DNA of 6,290 bases from Methanobacteriaceae archaeon (GTDB lineage Archaea > Methanobacteriota > Methanobacteria > Methanobacteriales > Methanobacteriaceae), in assembly GCA_011620845.1 (NCBI GenBank), contig WOYJ01000159.1, positions 1-6,290 of the forward strand, read 5' to 3'. Positions 1 to 5,558 of the stretch are shown in pieces. The notes beneath the pieces were generated by a model. The model saw only the letters and a list, made by a program, of their open reading frames with translations, had not been told where the DNA came from and searched no databases. Within the stretch, counting starts at the first letter, position 1. Every line of letters begins with the position of its first letter. The translations under genes were made by a program, and so were the position numbers.

Positions 1-198
1 CTATGATACTCCCTTTTTTTATACCTGATTATCACATCATCATCGGTGATCTTGGAATTATCTGCCCTACTATCTTCTTTAAAATTGATATAGAGAACAT
101 CGGCTTCTTTATCATAATCGGTGGAGATCCTGGAATAGGGGCATATCCAGTAACTCCGGTACGATATTTAATATTTTCTTTACTTCTAAATTCCCCAT
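1..198 (-). pseudogene. DUF2283 family protein, frameshifted and cut by the window edge
   Basis: Seen: read on the minus strand from an ATG at 198, the first frame gives KKILNIVPELLDMP. A one-base shift at the G4 run 138-141 (C4 on the coding strand) moves into a frame giving YSRISTDYDKEADVLYINF and then DDDVIIRYKK. The block YDKEADVLYI plus DDVIIRY is the signature I associate with DUF2283. A second shift is likely at T7 14-20: one A fewer on the coding strand would give the expected glycine after RYKK. The ATG lies 13 bases inside the end of the upstream nuclease-like gene, so the pair was probably translationally coupled. DUF2283 proteins are small, of unknown biochemistry, and often sit beside small toxin-like genes, so an antitoxin role is an inference. 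The 3' end lies outside the window. As it stands the gene cannot give a normal product unless the shifts are sequencing errors. Confidence 0.7.
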
Positions 199-488
199 AT
201 CCTTCGCCTTTTTTCCAATTTTTTTATACGGCTTGTTAAAAATGCAGTAAATCACGAAGCCATCATTATCTAATTCTTTGTATATTACTATAATGTATTT
301 ATTACTATATATTCTCCAGAATTACCAGCATATATTGCTTCAGGTTCTTTTAAAGTTTCCAGAACTTCATAATAATAACCCATAAGTTCTGGATGATTAT
401 TTGTAATATGGAACCATCTTCCATTGGTTAATCGTATCGCTATGCCATTTCTAGAATATACTCGATGCATGTAATACACCATTAACAA
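186..488 (-). pseudogene. Broken PBECR/RelE-like nuclease-family gene
   Basis: Seen: from an ATG at 488 the minus strand encodes VYSRNGIAIRLTNGRWFHI, then NNHPEL, then YYYEVLETLKEPEAIYAG, and stops at 288. The family C-terminus continues in another frame from about 300 as KYIIVIYKELDNDGFVIYCI. A further one-base excess in an A7 run (219-225) must be crossed to reach EKRRRIWGI and the stop at 186. The combination RW-HI--HPEL, a central VVVYKE-like strand, DGFVITA-like and a final RRRIW is what I recall from small proteins annotated as PBECR2 or related barnase/RelE-fold nucleases in archaea and cyanobacteria. Several residues expected between GEYIV and KYIIV are missing, so this is decay and not a single error. 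The start is uncertain: ATGs at 482 and 470 are also possible, and the one at 470 has GGTG 8 bases upstream. It was the first gene of a pair with the DUF2283 gene, probably a toxin-antitoxin-like unit (inference). Confidence 0.65.
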
Positions 489-534
489 TAATATTATTAA
501 TAATAAATATAAATAAAGTAATATAATATTATTG
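486..534. repeat. 11-bp inverted repeat in AT-rich upstream region
   Basis: CAATAATATTA at 486-496 is repeated as its exact reverse complement at 524-534, with 27 bases between. It covers the region just upstream of the nuclease-like pseudogene, including a TATA-like TTTATATTTA (minus strand, 504-513). It may be an operator or cruciform, but the area is almost pure A/T, so chance is a real possibility. Nothing else is visible in 535-624 apart from more AT-rich sequence. Confidence 0.35.
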
Positions 535-624
535 ATTTACTGGAATATATTACAATATATAGGTTTATGAAGTCAATAAAAAGTCAGTTGTATTAAAATG
601 AGCAATTTAATGGACAAAAATTAA

Positions 625-870
625 TCATTCTTTATATTCCTTTTTTTCTATACACTCTTTTGCAACACGGAGTAATTTAGTTAATTCCAGCCCTATTGCA
701 CCCTTCTTCATCATGCCAAAGTCATCAAACGCCCGTTTTTCCAGGAATTCTGCAACATCAGGGGTTACTGTTCCGCGTATCAGTATTTTGTCTGCTTCCA
801 GCCATTCTTTTTCTAATCTTTTAAGCTCTGGTGTTCTTTTTGGCATGAAGATTTTTATTCCTGTAGCCAT
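625..870 (-). CDS. Small hypothetical protein, possible ribbon-helix-helix fold
   Basis: I do not recognise this 81-residue protein by name. It is open, without frameshifts, and rich in Lys/Glu. A possible layout is a basic N-terminus (residues 1-27), a short strand KILIRGTV (28-35), a helix TPDVAEFLEKRAFDDFG (36-52) and a second helix from KKGAIGLELTKLL onward (55-75). Strand-helix-helix in this order resembles the ribbon-helix-helix DNA-binding fold of CopG/VapB-type antitoxins, but that is inference from the pattern and no toxin gene lies beside it. The start is uncertain. The ATG at 870 has no Shine-Dalgarno sequence and lies only 10 bases from the TATA-like AATATATAA (minus, 881-889). 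The ATG at 846 (residue 9, MPKRTPEL) fits that promoter better and has a distant AGGA upstream. It is divergent from the 1081 gene. No membrane segment or signal peptide is seen. Confidence 0.6.
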   Translation of the reverse strand: MATGIKIFMPKRTPELKRLEKEWLEADKILIRGTVTPDVAEFLEKRAFDDFGMMKKGAIGLELTKLLRVAKECIEKKEYKE

Positions 871-880
871 TTTTATATTT

Positions 881-889
881 TTATATATT
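881..889 (-). promoter_or_regulatory. Candidate TATA box for the 625-870 gene
   Basis: The minus strand reads AATATATAA here, followed by more A/T. Archaeal transcription usually starts about 25 bases downstream of the TATA centre, which would put the start near 860. That favours translation from the ATG at 846 over the one at 870. It is identified by pattern only, in an AT-rich background. Confidence 0.3.
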
Positions 890-929
890 GCCTTATTAAT
901 ATTTAGTTTTAAAGCAACGTAACAACAGA

Positions 930-937
930 TTTATATG
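930..937 (+). promoter_or_regulatory. TATA-like element in the divergent spacer
   Basis: TTTATATG on the plus strand reads CATATAAA on the minus strand, so it could serve either direction. For the 1081 gene it would give a leader of roughly 120 bases containing the (TAA)7 tract. For the 625-870 gene it would start about 40 bases upstream of the ATG at 870. It is one of few strong TATA matches in the 871-1080 spacer. Confidence 0.3.
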
Positions 938-949
938 TTAGGGGGCCTC

Positions 950-970
950 TAATAATAATAATAATAATAA
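950..970. repeat. (TAA)7 trinucleotide microsatellite
   Basis: Seven uninterrupted TAA units lie in the spacer between the divergent genes at 625-870 and 1081-1311, just after a GGGGGCC block (941-947). Such tracts vary in copy number by slippage. Here it would change spacing between candidate promoter elements, not a reading frame. Confidence 0.85.
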
Positions 971-1027
971 AATAACGAATATTGTGAAAATCCCAGTAAA
1001 ATGTAAATGGTCGATTTATTATGCCAG

Positions 1028-1035
1028 TATTTAAA
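1028..1035 (+). promoter_or_regulatory. Candidate TATA box for the 1081 gene
   Basis: TATTTAAA lies about 50 bases upstream of the ATG at 1081. A transcript starting about 25 bases downstream would carry a short leader of roughly 25 bases that includes the strong ribosome binding site at 1066-1072. It fits better than the more distant element at 930-937. AATATATTA at 1042-1050 is an alternative. Confidence 0.35.
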
Positions 1036-1065
1036 GCGGTGAATATATTAACTCTTCTCCTTCCT

Positions 1066-1072
1066 GGAGGGG
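1066..1072 (+). promoter_or_regulatory. Strong Shine-Dalgarno site fixing the start at 1081
   Basis: GGAGGGG, continuing GGAGGGGAT, closely matches the complement of the archaeal 16S rRNA 3' end and lies 8 bases before the ATG at 1081. The upstream in-frame ATG at 1021 has no such site. This decides for the shorter 76-residue protein. Confidence 0.75.
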
Positions 1073-1080
1073 ATGGAACC

Positions 1081-1311
1081 ATGAACATCATTAGAAAACT
1101 GGATACCATCCCCCCAGATTTTGATGACCTGCCCTGGATCCATGAAAGATCCGATAAGAAATACTCCGGTCACCTGGAAGTCCGGGACACTGTGATCTTA
1201 CTCATTGAATTGGCCGGTTTTCAAGAAGTATACCAGATAAGCTGTGAAATGGTGGAAGGTGAAGGTAAAACAGATATTTTTGTAGTTACTCTAAGTGGGG
1301 GGTACAATTAA
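1081..1311 (+). CDS. Hypothetical 76-residue protein upstream of ppx-ppk
   Basis: I do not recognise a family. The protein starts MNIIRKLDTIPPDFDDLPW, is acidic in its first half, and has a mid-region HLEVRDTVILLIELAGFQEVY followed by a C-terminal strand TDIFVVTLSGG. This suggests a small soluble alpha/beta protein. There is no signal peptide, no cysteine pair and no convincing membrane segment; VILLIELAG is too short. The start at 1081 is set by a strong Shine-Dalgarno site, and the in-frame ATG at 1021 is rejected. Codon use (GGC, CTG, ACC, ATC) looks like that of ppx-ppk and unlike the decayed flanks, so this is probably a resident gene under selection. It lies 208 bases upstream of ppx on the same strand. 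A polyphosphate-related role is only a possibility from position. Confidence 0.65.
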   Translation: MNIIRKLDTIPPDFDDLPWIHERSDKKYSGHLEVRDTVILLIELAGFQEVYQISCEMVEGEGKTDIFVVTLSGGYN

Positions 1312-1496
1312 AATCACACTCCATCGAGAATGATAGATTAACATTAATGAGCTAGATAGATTAAATTAAATAATTTGAGAATCCATATCACTATACCAGT
1401 TGCTTCTTTTTGTACAGATACAAGATTGGTTAACTTTAATAAAATAGAAATAGAAAACTGACCAAATAATAATACATACCATCCTAGAAGAACTCA

Positions 1497-1510
1497 TTTT
1501 TTTTCGAGGT
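1497..1510 (+). promoter_or_regulatory. T8 tract and Shine-Dalgarno site before ppx
   Basis: GAGGT at 1506-1510 lies 9 bases before the ATG at 1520 and sets the ppx start. Immediately upstream, 1497-1504 is an uninterrupted T8 run. U-rich runs can end archaeal transcription, so the tract could close transcripts from the 1081 gene or weaken read-through into ppx. The rest of the 1312-1519 spacer is AT-rich, with only weak TATA-like elements such as AATAATACAT near 1470. Confidence 0.45.
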
Positions 1511-1519
1511 TTATCTATC

Positions 1520-2410
1520 ATGTTACATGGAATCATAGACATCGGCTCCAACACCATCAGATTAAATGTTTACCGCGTGGAAGATGAGAAAGTAAACGTG
1601 GTGGTTTCCAAAAAAGAAATCCTGGGCCTGATCTCATATGTAAGAAAGGGAAAGTTAACTGGTAAGGGAGTTAAAAAATTAGTAGCTGACCTGAAGGAGA
1701 TGAAGGACCTCCTGGATTTGCTGAACATCGAAAGTTACCATTTCTTCGCCACCGCATCCCTTCGAAACATCAAAAACAGTGCAGAAATCACCCAGATCAT
1801 TAGAGACCGGGTCGGTATAGAAGTTGATGTCTTATCGGGTGAGGAGGAGGGTGAGTTGAGCTTCTACGGATCCCTGGCCACCATAAAAGAGGATGATGGA
1901 ATCCTAATTGACCTGGGAGGGGGCAGTGTTGAGCTGGTCCTTTTCCAGGATAAAAAGATAACAGAAAAACGTAGCATACCGGTGGGATCCTTGAAGATGT
2001 TCGATGAATACGTTTCCCAGATGATACCCACCAGGGAGGAAGCTGAGCAGATCAAAGAAAGGGTACACCAGGAACTGGAGAAAACCGGCCTAAAAAAAAC
2101 CATTCCCTACATGTGTGGTGTGGGGGGAGCTCTCCGGGCGGTTAAACACTTACTGGTTGATCTGGAATTGAAGAAGCATAAAGAGGATCTGATGGATGTT
2201 AAACTCCTGAAACAGCTGGAAACAGAATTAAAACACAATGATAAGCCAACTTACAATAAGATATTACATGTTAAACCGGCCAGGATCCATACCCTAGTCC
2301 CTGCCTTGCTCATCACCGATGAACTCACCTCTTACTTTGGATGTGAAAAATTACAGGTCAGCAAATACAGTATCAGAGAAGGCTACCTGTACCGGAAGGT
2401 GTTGAAGTAG
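1520..2410 (+). CDS. ppx: Exopolyphosphatase, Ppx/GppA family
   Basis: Predicted cytoplasmic enzyme that removes terminal phosphates from polyphosphate; some family members also hydrolyse the 5'-phosphate of pppGpp. The 296 residues carry the full ASKHA-fold signature: DIGSNTIRL (7-15, first phosphate loop), ATASLRN (77-83), SGEEE (106-110, the acidic site holding the catalytic glutamate in the family), DLGGGSVEL (131-139, second phosphate loop), GVGGALRA (200-207), ARIHTLVPALL (254-264) and IREGYL (285-290). The length matches the short Ppx class of about 300 residues. The C-terminal HD-like extension of the roughly 500-residue E. coli Ppx and GppA is absent. The start at 1520 has GAGGT 9 bases upstream and puts DIGSN at its usual distance from the N-terminus. 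Its stop is 2 bases from the ppk ATG, so the two form an operon. Ppx versus GppA activity cannot be told from sequence, but the ppk neighbour favours polyphosphate. Confidence 0.92.
   Translation: MLHGIIDIGSNTIRLNVYRVEDEKVNVVVSKKEILGLISYVRKGKLTGKGVKKLVADLKEMKDLLDLLNIESYHFFATASLRNIKNSAEITQIIRDRVGIEVDVLSGEEEGELSFYGSLATIKEDDGILIDLGGGSVELVLFQDKKITEKRSIPVGSLKMFDEYVSQMIPTREEAEQIKERVHQELEKTGLKKTIPYMCGVGGALRAVKHLLVDLELKKHKEDLMDVKLLKQLETELKHNDKPTYNKILHVKPARIHTLVPALLITDELTSYFGCEKLQVSKYSIREGYLYRKVLK
2394..2401 (+). promoter_or_regulatory. Ribosome binding site for ppk inside the ppx 3' end
   Basis: GGAAGGTG lies within the last codons of ppx, 11 bases before the ppk ATG at 2413. It supports the start at 2413 and implies that translation of ppk is coupled to, or at least follows, ppx on one transcript. 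Confidence 0.6.
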
Positions 2411-2412
2411 AC

Positions 2413-4470
2413 ATGCCAAAAACAGACTACAGTTTCACCCAGAACCGGGAGTTGTCCTGGCTCAAGTTCAACCTCCGCGTGCTAGAAGAAGCAGAAGACG
2501 ATTCTGTCCCCTTACTTGAACAGTTGAAGTATATATCTATTTTTACCAGTAACCTGGACGAGTTTTACATGGTACGCTGTGGTAGCCTCTATGATTTATC
2601 ACTCATCGATGAGAACTACGTGGACAACAAGACGGGCTGGGATGCCCAGGAGCAGCTCGATGCTATCTACGAGAGGACCACCTATCTCTACAAAAGAAGG
2701 GATGGAGTATACGAAAGTGTCAATTCCAAACTCAGGGAGAAAGGCATATTTGAACTGGATTTTGCTGATATGACCAAAAGCGAGACCAAATATTTCAAGG
2801 AATACTTCATGAACTACGTCTTCCCCGTGCTCTCCCCACAGATAATCGATGTGCAACACCCTTTCCCCCACCTGTCGAACAAGTCCCTCTACATCATGCT
2901 GATCCTGGAAAGTAAGGGCGGCACCTTATTCGGACTCATCCCTATACCCCGCTCTTTACCGTCCATCGTCTATTCTCCTGAGGGTAAGCTGCGCTACATC
3001 TTAATGGAGAAGATCATCCACCAGTACGCGGATAAGGTCTTCAGCAACTACCAGGTACTCTTTAAAACCATCCTCTCAGTTACCAGAAACGCGGATATCA
3101 CCCTCTCTAATGACCAGATCGATGAGGATGAGGATTACCGGGGTGCCATGACCAAGATCTTAAAGAAGAGAACCCGTCTAGCCCCTATCAGACTGGAATT
3201 CTACCGGGACTCCCATAAGAAGCTGACCAAATTCCTGCGCAAACAGTTGAATCTCAAGGAAAATCAGGTGCAGGTCTCCCATACACCACTGGACATGGCC
3301 TACGTGTATAAATTATACGAGCACATAGAGAAGGTGGATGAGTTAAAATTCCATACCATAACCTTCAACCCCTACTATCCCAGAACACCCCAGATTATAG
3401 AACCAGGGGAGATCCTTCCTCAACTCAGGGAGAGGGATATTTTACTGTCCTATCCTTATGATTCCTTCGATCCCTTCCTGAAATTTTTAAAGGAGGCAGC
3501 CAATGATGAATACGTTGTGTCGGTTCAAATCGCCATCTACCGGTTAGCCCAGTCGTCTTCGGTGATAAAATATTTGCGGGAAGCCCGGGAAAATGGGAAG
3601 GATGTGACGGTGTTAATCGAGCTTCGAGCCCGTTTTGATGAGGAGAGAAACATCCACTATGCCAGCATGCTCGAGGAAGCTGGCTGCCGGGTCCAGTATG
3701 GTTTTGAGATGTACAAGGTCCACAGCAAGATCTGTCTGGTCACCAGGAAGGAGGGGAGAGATATTCAGTACTTCACCCAGATGGGTACCGGTAACTACAA
3801 CGAAAAAACAGCCAGGCTCTACACTGATATGAGTTTTTTAACCAGCAGGAATGATATCGGAGAGGATGCCATGCTGTACTTTAAGAACATGTCTATTTCC
3901 AATATTAATGGGGAATATGATCGGTTGCTGGTGGCTCCCTTTAAATTTAAATCCAGGCTCATCAGGATGATGGAAGAGCAGATTGAAGAGGCAGAGAAGG
4001 GTTGTCCGGCCAGTATCATCATGAAGATGAACTCCCTCACCGACCGGGAGATGATCGACATGCTCTCCAGGGCATCAAATGCCGGTGTGAAAATCAAGTT
4101 GATAATCAGGGGTATCTGCTGTATAATACCAGGACTACCAGGTAAAACAGAAAACATAGAAGTTACAAGTATCGTGGGCCGGTTCCTGGAGCACCACCGG
4201 ATATACTGCTTTGGAACGGGAGAGGATGCTAAAATTTATCTTTCAAGCGGGGATTTAATGACCAGGAACACTGAGAAAAGGGTTGAAATTGCCTTCCCTG
4301 TTGATGACCCCAGCCTTAAAGATGAGATCCGCAGTATGATGGAGGTCATGCTCAGTGACAATGTGAAAGCCAGGAAGATAAACAGTCAGGGTGACTATGA
4401 GCGGATTACCCGTGAAGGTGAGAAGATCGACGCTCAAAGGTGCCTGATGCAGAGGGATTTCTCGGGTTAA
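2413..4470 (+). CDS. ppk1: Polyphosphate kinase 1
   Basis: Reversibly transfers the gamma phosphate of ATP to a growing polyphosphate chain through a phosphohistidine. The 685 residues are full length (E. coli 688) and align with E. coli PPK, recalled from memory, at a constant offset of +2 at the active site. Visible: N-terminal NRELSWLKFN (11-20), ATP-site FTSNLDEFYMVR (44-55, Asn47 matching N45), Arg377 and Arg407 (R375, R405), autophosphorylated His437 in KVHSK (H435), Tyr470 in TARLYTD (Y468), Arg566 in IIRGICC (R564) and His594 in FLEHHR (H592). The odd point is residue 456: the conserved second histidine (E. coli H454, in AHIGTGN) is glutamine here (TQMGTGN, codon CAG 3778-3780). Everything else looks intact, so the enzyme may be active but altered. 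It is the second gene of the ppx-ppk operon, 2 bases after ppx. Probably membrane-associated or cytoplasmic as in the family; no membrane segment is seen. Confidence 0.97.
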   Translation: MPKTDYSFTQNRELSWLKFNLRVLEEAEDDSVPLLEQLKYISIFTSNLDEFYMVRCGSLYDLSLIDENYVDNKTGWDAQEQLDAIYERTTYLYKRRDGVYESVNSKLREKGIFELDFADMTKSETKYFKEYFMNYVFPVLSPQIIDVQHPFPHLSNKSLYIMLILESKGGTLFGLIPIPRSLPSIVYSPEGKLRYILMEKIIHQYADKVFSNYQVLFKTILSVTRNADITLSNDQIDEDEDYRGAMTKILKKRTRLAPIRLEFYRDSHKKLTKFLRKQLNLKENQVQVSHTPLDMAYVYKLYEHIEKVDELKFHTITFNPYYPRTPQIIEPGEILPQLRERDILLSYPYDSFDPFLKFLKEAANDEYVVSVQIAIYRLAQSSSVIKYLREARENGKDVTVLIELRARFDEERNIHYASMLEEAGCRVQYGFEMYKVHSKICLVTRKEGRDIQYFTQMGTGNYNEKTARLYTDMSFLTSRNDIGEDAMLYFKNMSISNINGEYDRLLVAPFKFKSRLIRMMEEQIEEAEKGCPASIIMKMNSLTDREMIDMLSRASNAGVKIKLIIRGICCIIPGLPGKTENIEVTSIVGRFLEHHRIYCFGTGEDAKIYLSSGDLMTRNTEKRVEIAFPVDDPSLKDEIRSMMEVMLSDNVKARKINSQGDYERITREGEKIDAQRCLMQRDFSG

Positions 4471-4517
4471 CCCCAATTGAGATATTTGACTTATTCAACC
4501 AAATAAAAAGGGGTTAA
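4467..4517. repeat. 8-bp inverted repeat spanning the ppk stop codon
   Basis: TTAACCCC (4467-4474, which includes the ppk stop TAA) is matched by GGGGTTAA at 4510-4517, with 35 bases between. It could form a long-loop stem at the 3' end of the ppk message. The nearest T-run on the coding strand is T6 at 4554-4559, too far away for a classic terminator, so a role in ending or stabilising the transcript is only a suggestion. Confidence 0.35.
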
Positions 4518-5125
4518 AAATAAAGAAAATTATAGAAGCAGAATACTGATAACTTTTTTAATTTTATGCGTAACTCTAATAGTATGTGCTGGTTCTGTTG
4601 GAAGTATCCAGAAATTTGGTGGTGCTATCTGCACTTATAAAACTACCTTGAATGTGATTGACTCCATTTGCACTGACAACACTGCAAAGATTTTTGGCGG
4701 AGCTATATACAACGAGGGAATTTCAGTTAAATCTATTGTGAGAAATTCTATTTTCACTGGTAACGCTGCCAATAGCGGTGTTGCTATCTTCAATTCTGGC
4801 AATTAACTGTGACTGGTTCCAACATCACACGTAACTCTGCAGGGGAAAATGGTGGTGCTATCGCTAATTTCATAGATGATTCCACGGCTACCATTAATTT
4901 TCAGCAGGATAGCTGGAAATACTGCAGGAGAAAGTGGCAGTGCAATTTACTGTTTTGATGGATCTGTAAGTACAGAAAATAACTGGTGGGGCTCCAACAG
5001 CACCCCCTAAAAATAAAGTATACGGTAATATGTACGTTAATATCATAGACTTCTACGGACAAAACAAGAAACTGCCAAACTACGTGATAATCTGGAAAAT
5101 TAGTTACCCAAAAATTTTTTTTTAG
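4507..5125 (+). pseudogene. Remnant of a secreted adhesin-like beta-helix protein
   Basis: Seen: no ATG, GTG or TTG opens the first frame, which is limited by a stop at 4504. It begins with a signal-peptide-like stretch (SRILITFLILCVTLIVCAG, 4537-4593) and runs almost at once into repeats of 25-28 residues: FGGAICTYKTTLNV, FGGAIYNEG with NSIFTGNAANS, GVAIFNSGN, GGAIANF with ITRNSAGEN before it, and GSAIYCFDG. They end in NNWWGSNSTP. Frames change three times: a lost T near 4803, an extra T in T4 4898-4901, and an extra base at C5/T 5003-5008. The last frame, KVYGNMYVNIIDFYG, stops at 5125. GGAI plus F-x-x-N repeats are typical of polymorphic-membrane-protein-like beta helices in the adhesin-like proteins of Methanobacteriales. 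Such proteins are normally much larger, so an internal deletion fused the export signal to the last repeats before or during decay. Confidence 0.8.
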
Positions 5126-5163
5126 AGGAAAACTTTTATTTCCTCCTTTAATTTATTTTTTAT
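5125..5163 (+). terminator. Hairpin with T-rich tail after the adhesin remnant
   Basis: GAGGAAA (5125-5131) and TTTCCTC (5139-5145) form a perfect 7-bp stem with a 7-base loop, followed by a T-rich stretch up to 5163. A T9 run (5115-5123) precedes it and a T8 run (5181-5188) lies further on. This would end plus-strand transcription from ppk or the adhesin. The rest of 5164-5245 shows only AT-rich sequence. Confidence 0.5.
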
Positions 5164-5245
5164 AGTGATACTTTAATCTATTTTTTTTGTCTGATAGGGA
5201 TAAGGATATTTAAGTTCTAAATATTAGTTTTAGACCCTGGAATGG

Positions 5246-5538
5246 TTAATCAACCTCTTTTTCTATGTTTATTTTAGTTAATTCTTTTTGGAATGCCATT
5301 ATGGGCCCTGGTTGTATCTGATTCCTGGTTAAGTGTGTAAAGCTGGGGCACTGCCTATCTTGCGTGCGGGCTTTATGATATGGTATGTTTCTAATTTATC
5401 CATTAAATGGTACAGTGTGCTTCTTGAGATCCCTGATGCTTCTGCTAAATCCTTTTTAGTATATTCTGACCAGGGATGGGCCACTAAAAAATCAACCAGT
5501 TTTACCTGGGAACATTCTCCCAAGATTTTGGTTAACAT
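5246..5538 (-). pseudogene. Winged-helix transcriptional regulator, C-terminus frameshifted
   Basis: From the ATG at 5538 the minus strand encodes 69 residues to a stop at 5329. They include SQVKLVDFLVAHP (helix 1, 10-22), EYTKKDLAEASG (25-36) and recognition helix ISRSTLYHLMDKLETY (37-52), then the wing HIIKPARKIGSA. This is the small archaeal winged-HTH pattern. The expected wing and tail continue in other frames: after an extra base at G4 5345-5348 the next frame reads QLYTLNQESDTT, and after a second shift near 5301-5318 a third reads PIMAFQKELTKINIEKEVD, stopping at 5246. The ancestral protein was about 95 residues; the present product loses half its wing. An upstream start at 5613 is rejected because it would run through the promoter and palindrome. 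GTGAT (5543-5547) is a weak ribosome site. Divergent from vapBC, so it may have regulated itself and that operon (inference). Confidence 0.7.
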
Positions 5539-5558
5539 ACAAATCACTGTAGAATTGA

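Noticed and set aside
3..239. Plus-strand frame of 78 codons
   Set aside because: It is antisense to the DUF2283 and nuclease-like remnants, which have recognisable family motifs; its own translation is low-complexity Phe/Ile/Pro.
713..922. Plus-strand frame of 69 codons with a hydrophobic C-terminus
   Set aside because: Shadow of the minus-strand gene at 625-870; no ribosome site, and the hydrophobic end reads through the AT-rich spacer.
1021..1080. Upstream ATG extending the 1081 gene by 20 residues
   Set aside because: No Shine-Dalgarno site before 1021, while GGAGGGG sits just before 1081 and a TATA-like element falls inside the extension.
1366..1557. Minus-strand frame over the ppx start
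   Set aside because: Overlaps the ppx N-terminus and AT-rich spacer; composition and motifs do not look like a protein.
4467..4517. Inverted repeat as a classic intrinsic terminator of ppk
   Set aside because: The loop is 35 bases and the sequence after it is A-rich, not T-rich, so it is listed only as a repeat.
4600..5000. Repeated GGAI-type units as a DNA repeat or CRISPR array
   Set aside because: The repetition is in the protein, with degenerate DNA; there are no identical direct repeats or regular spacers.
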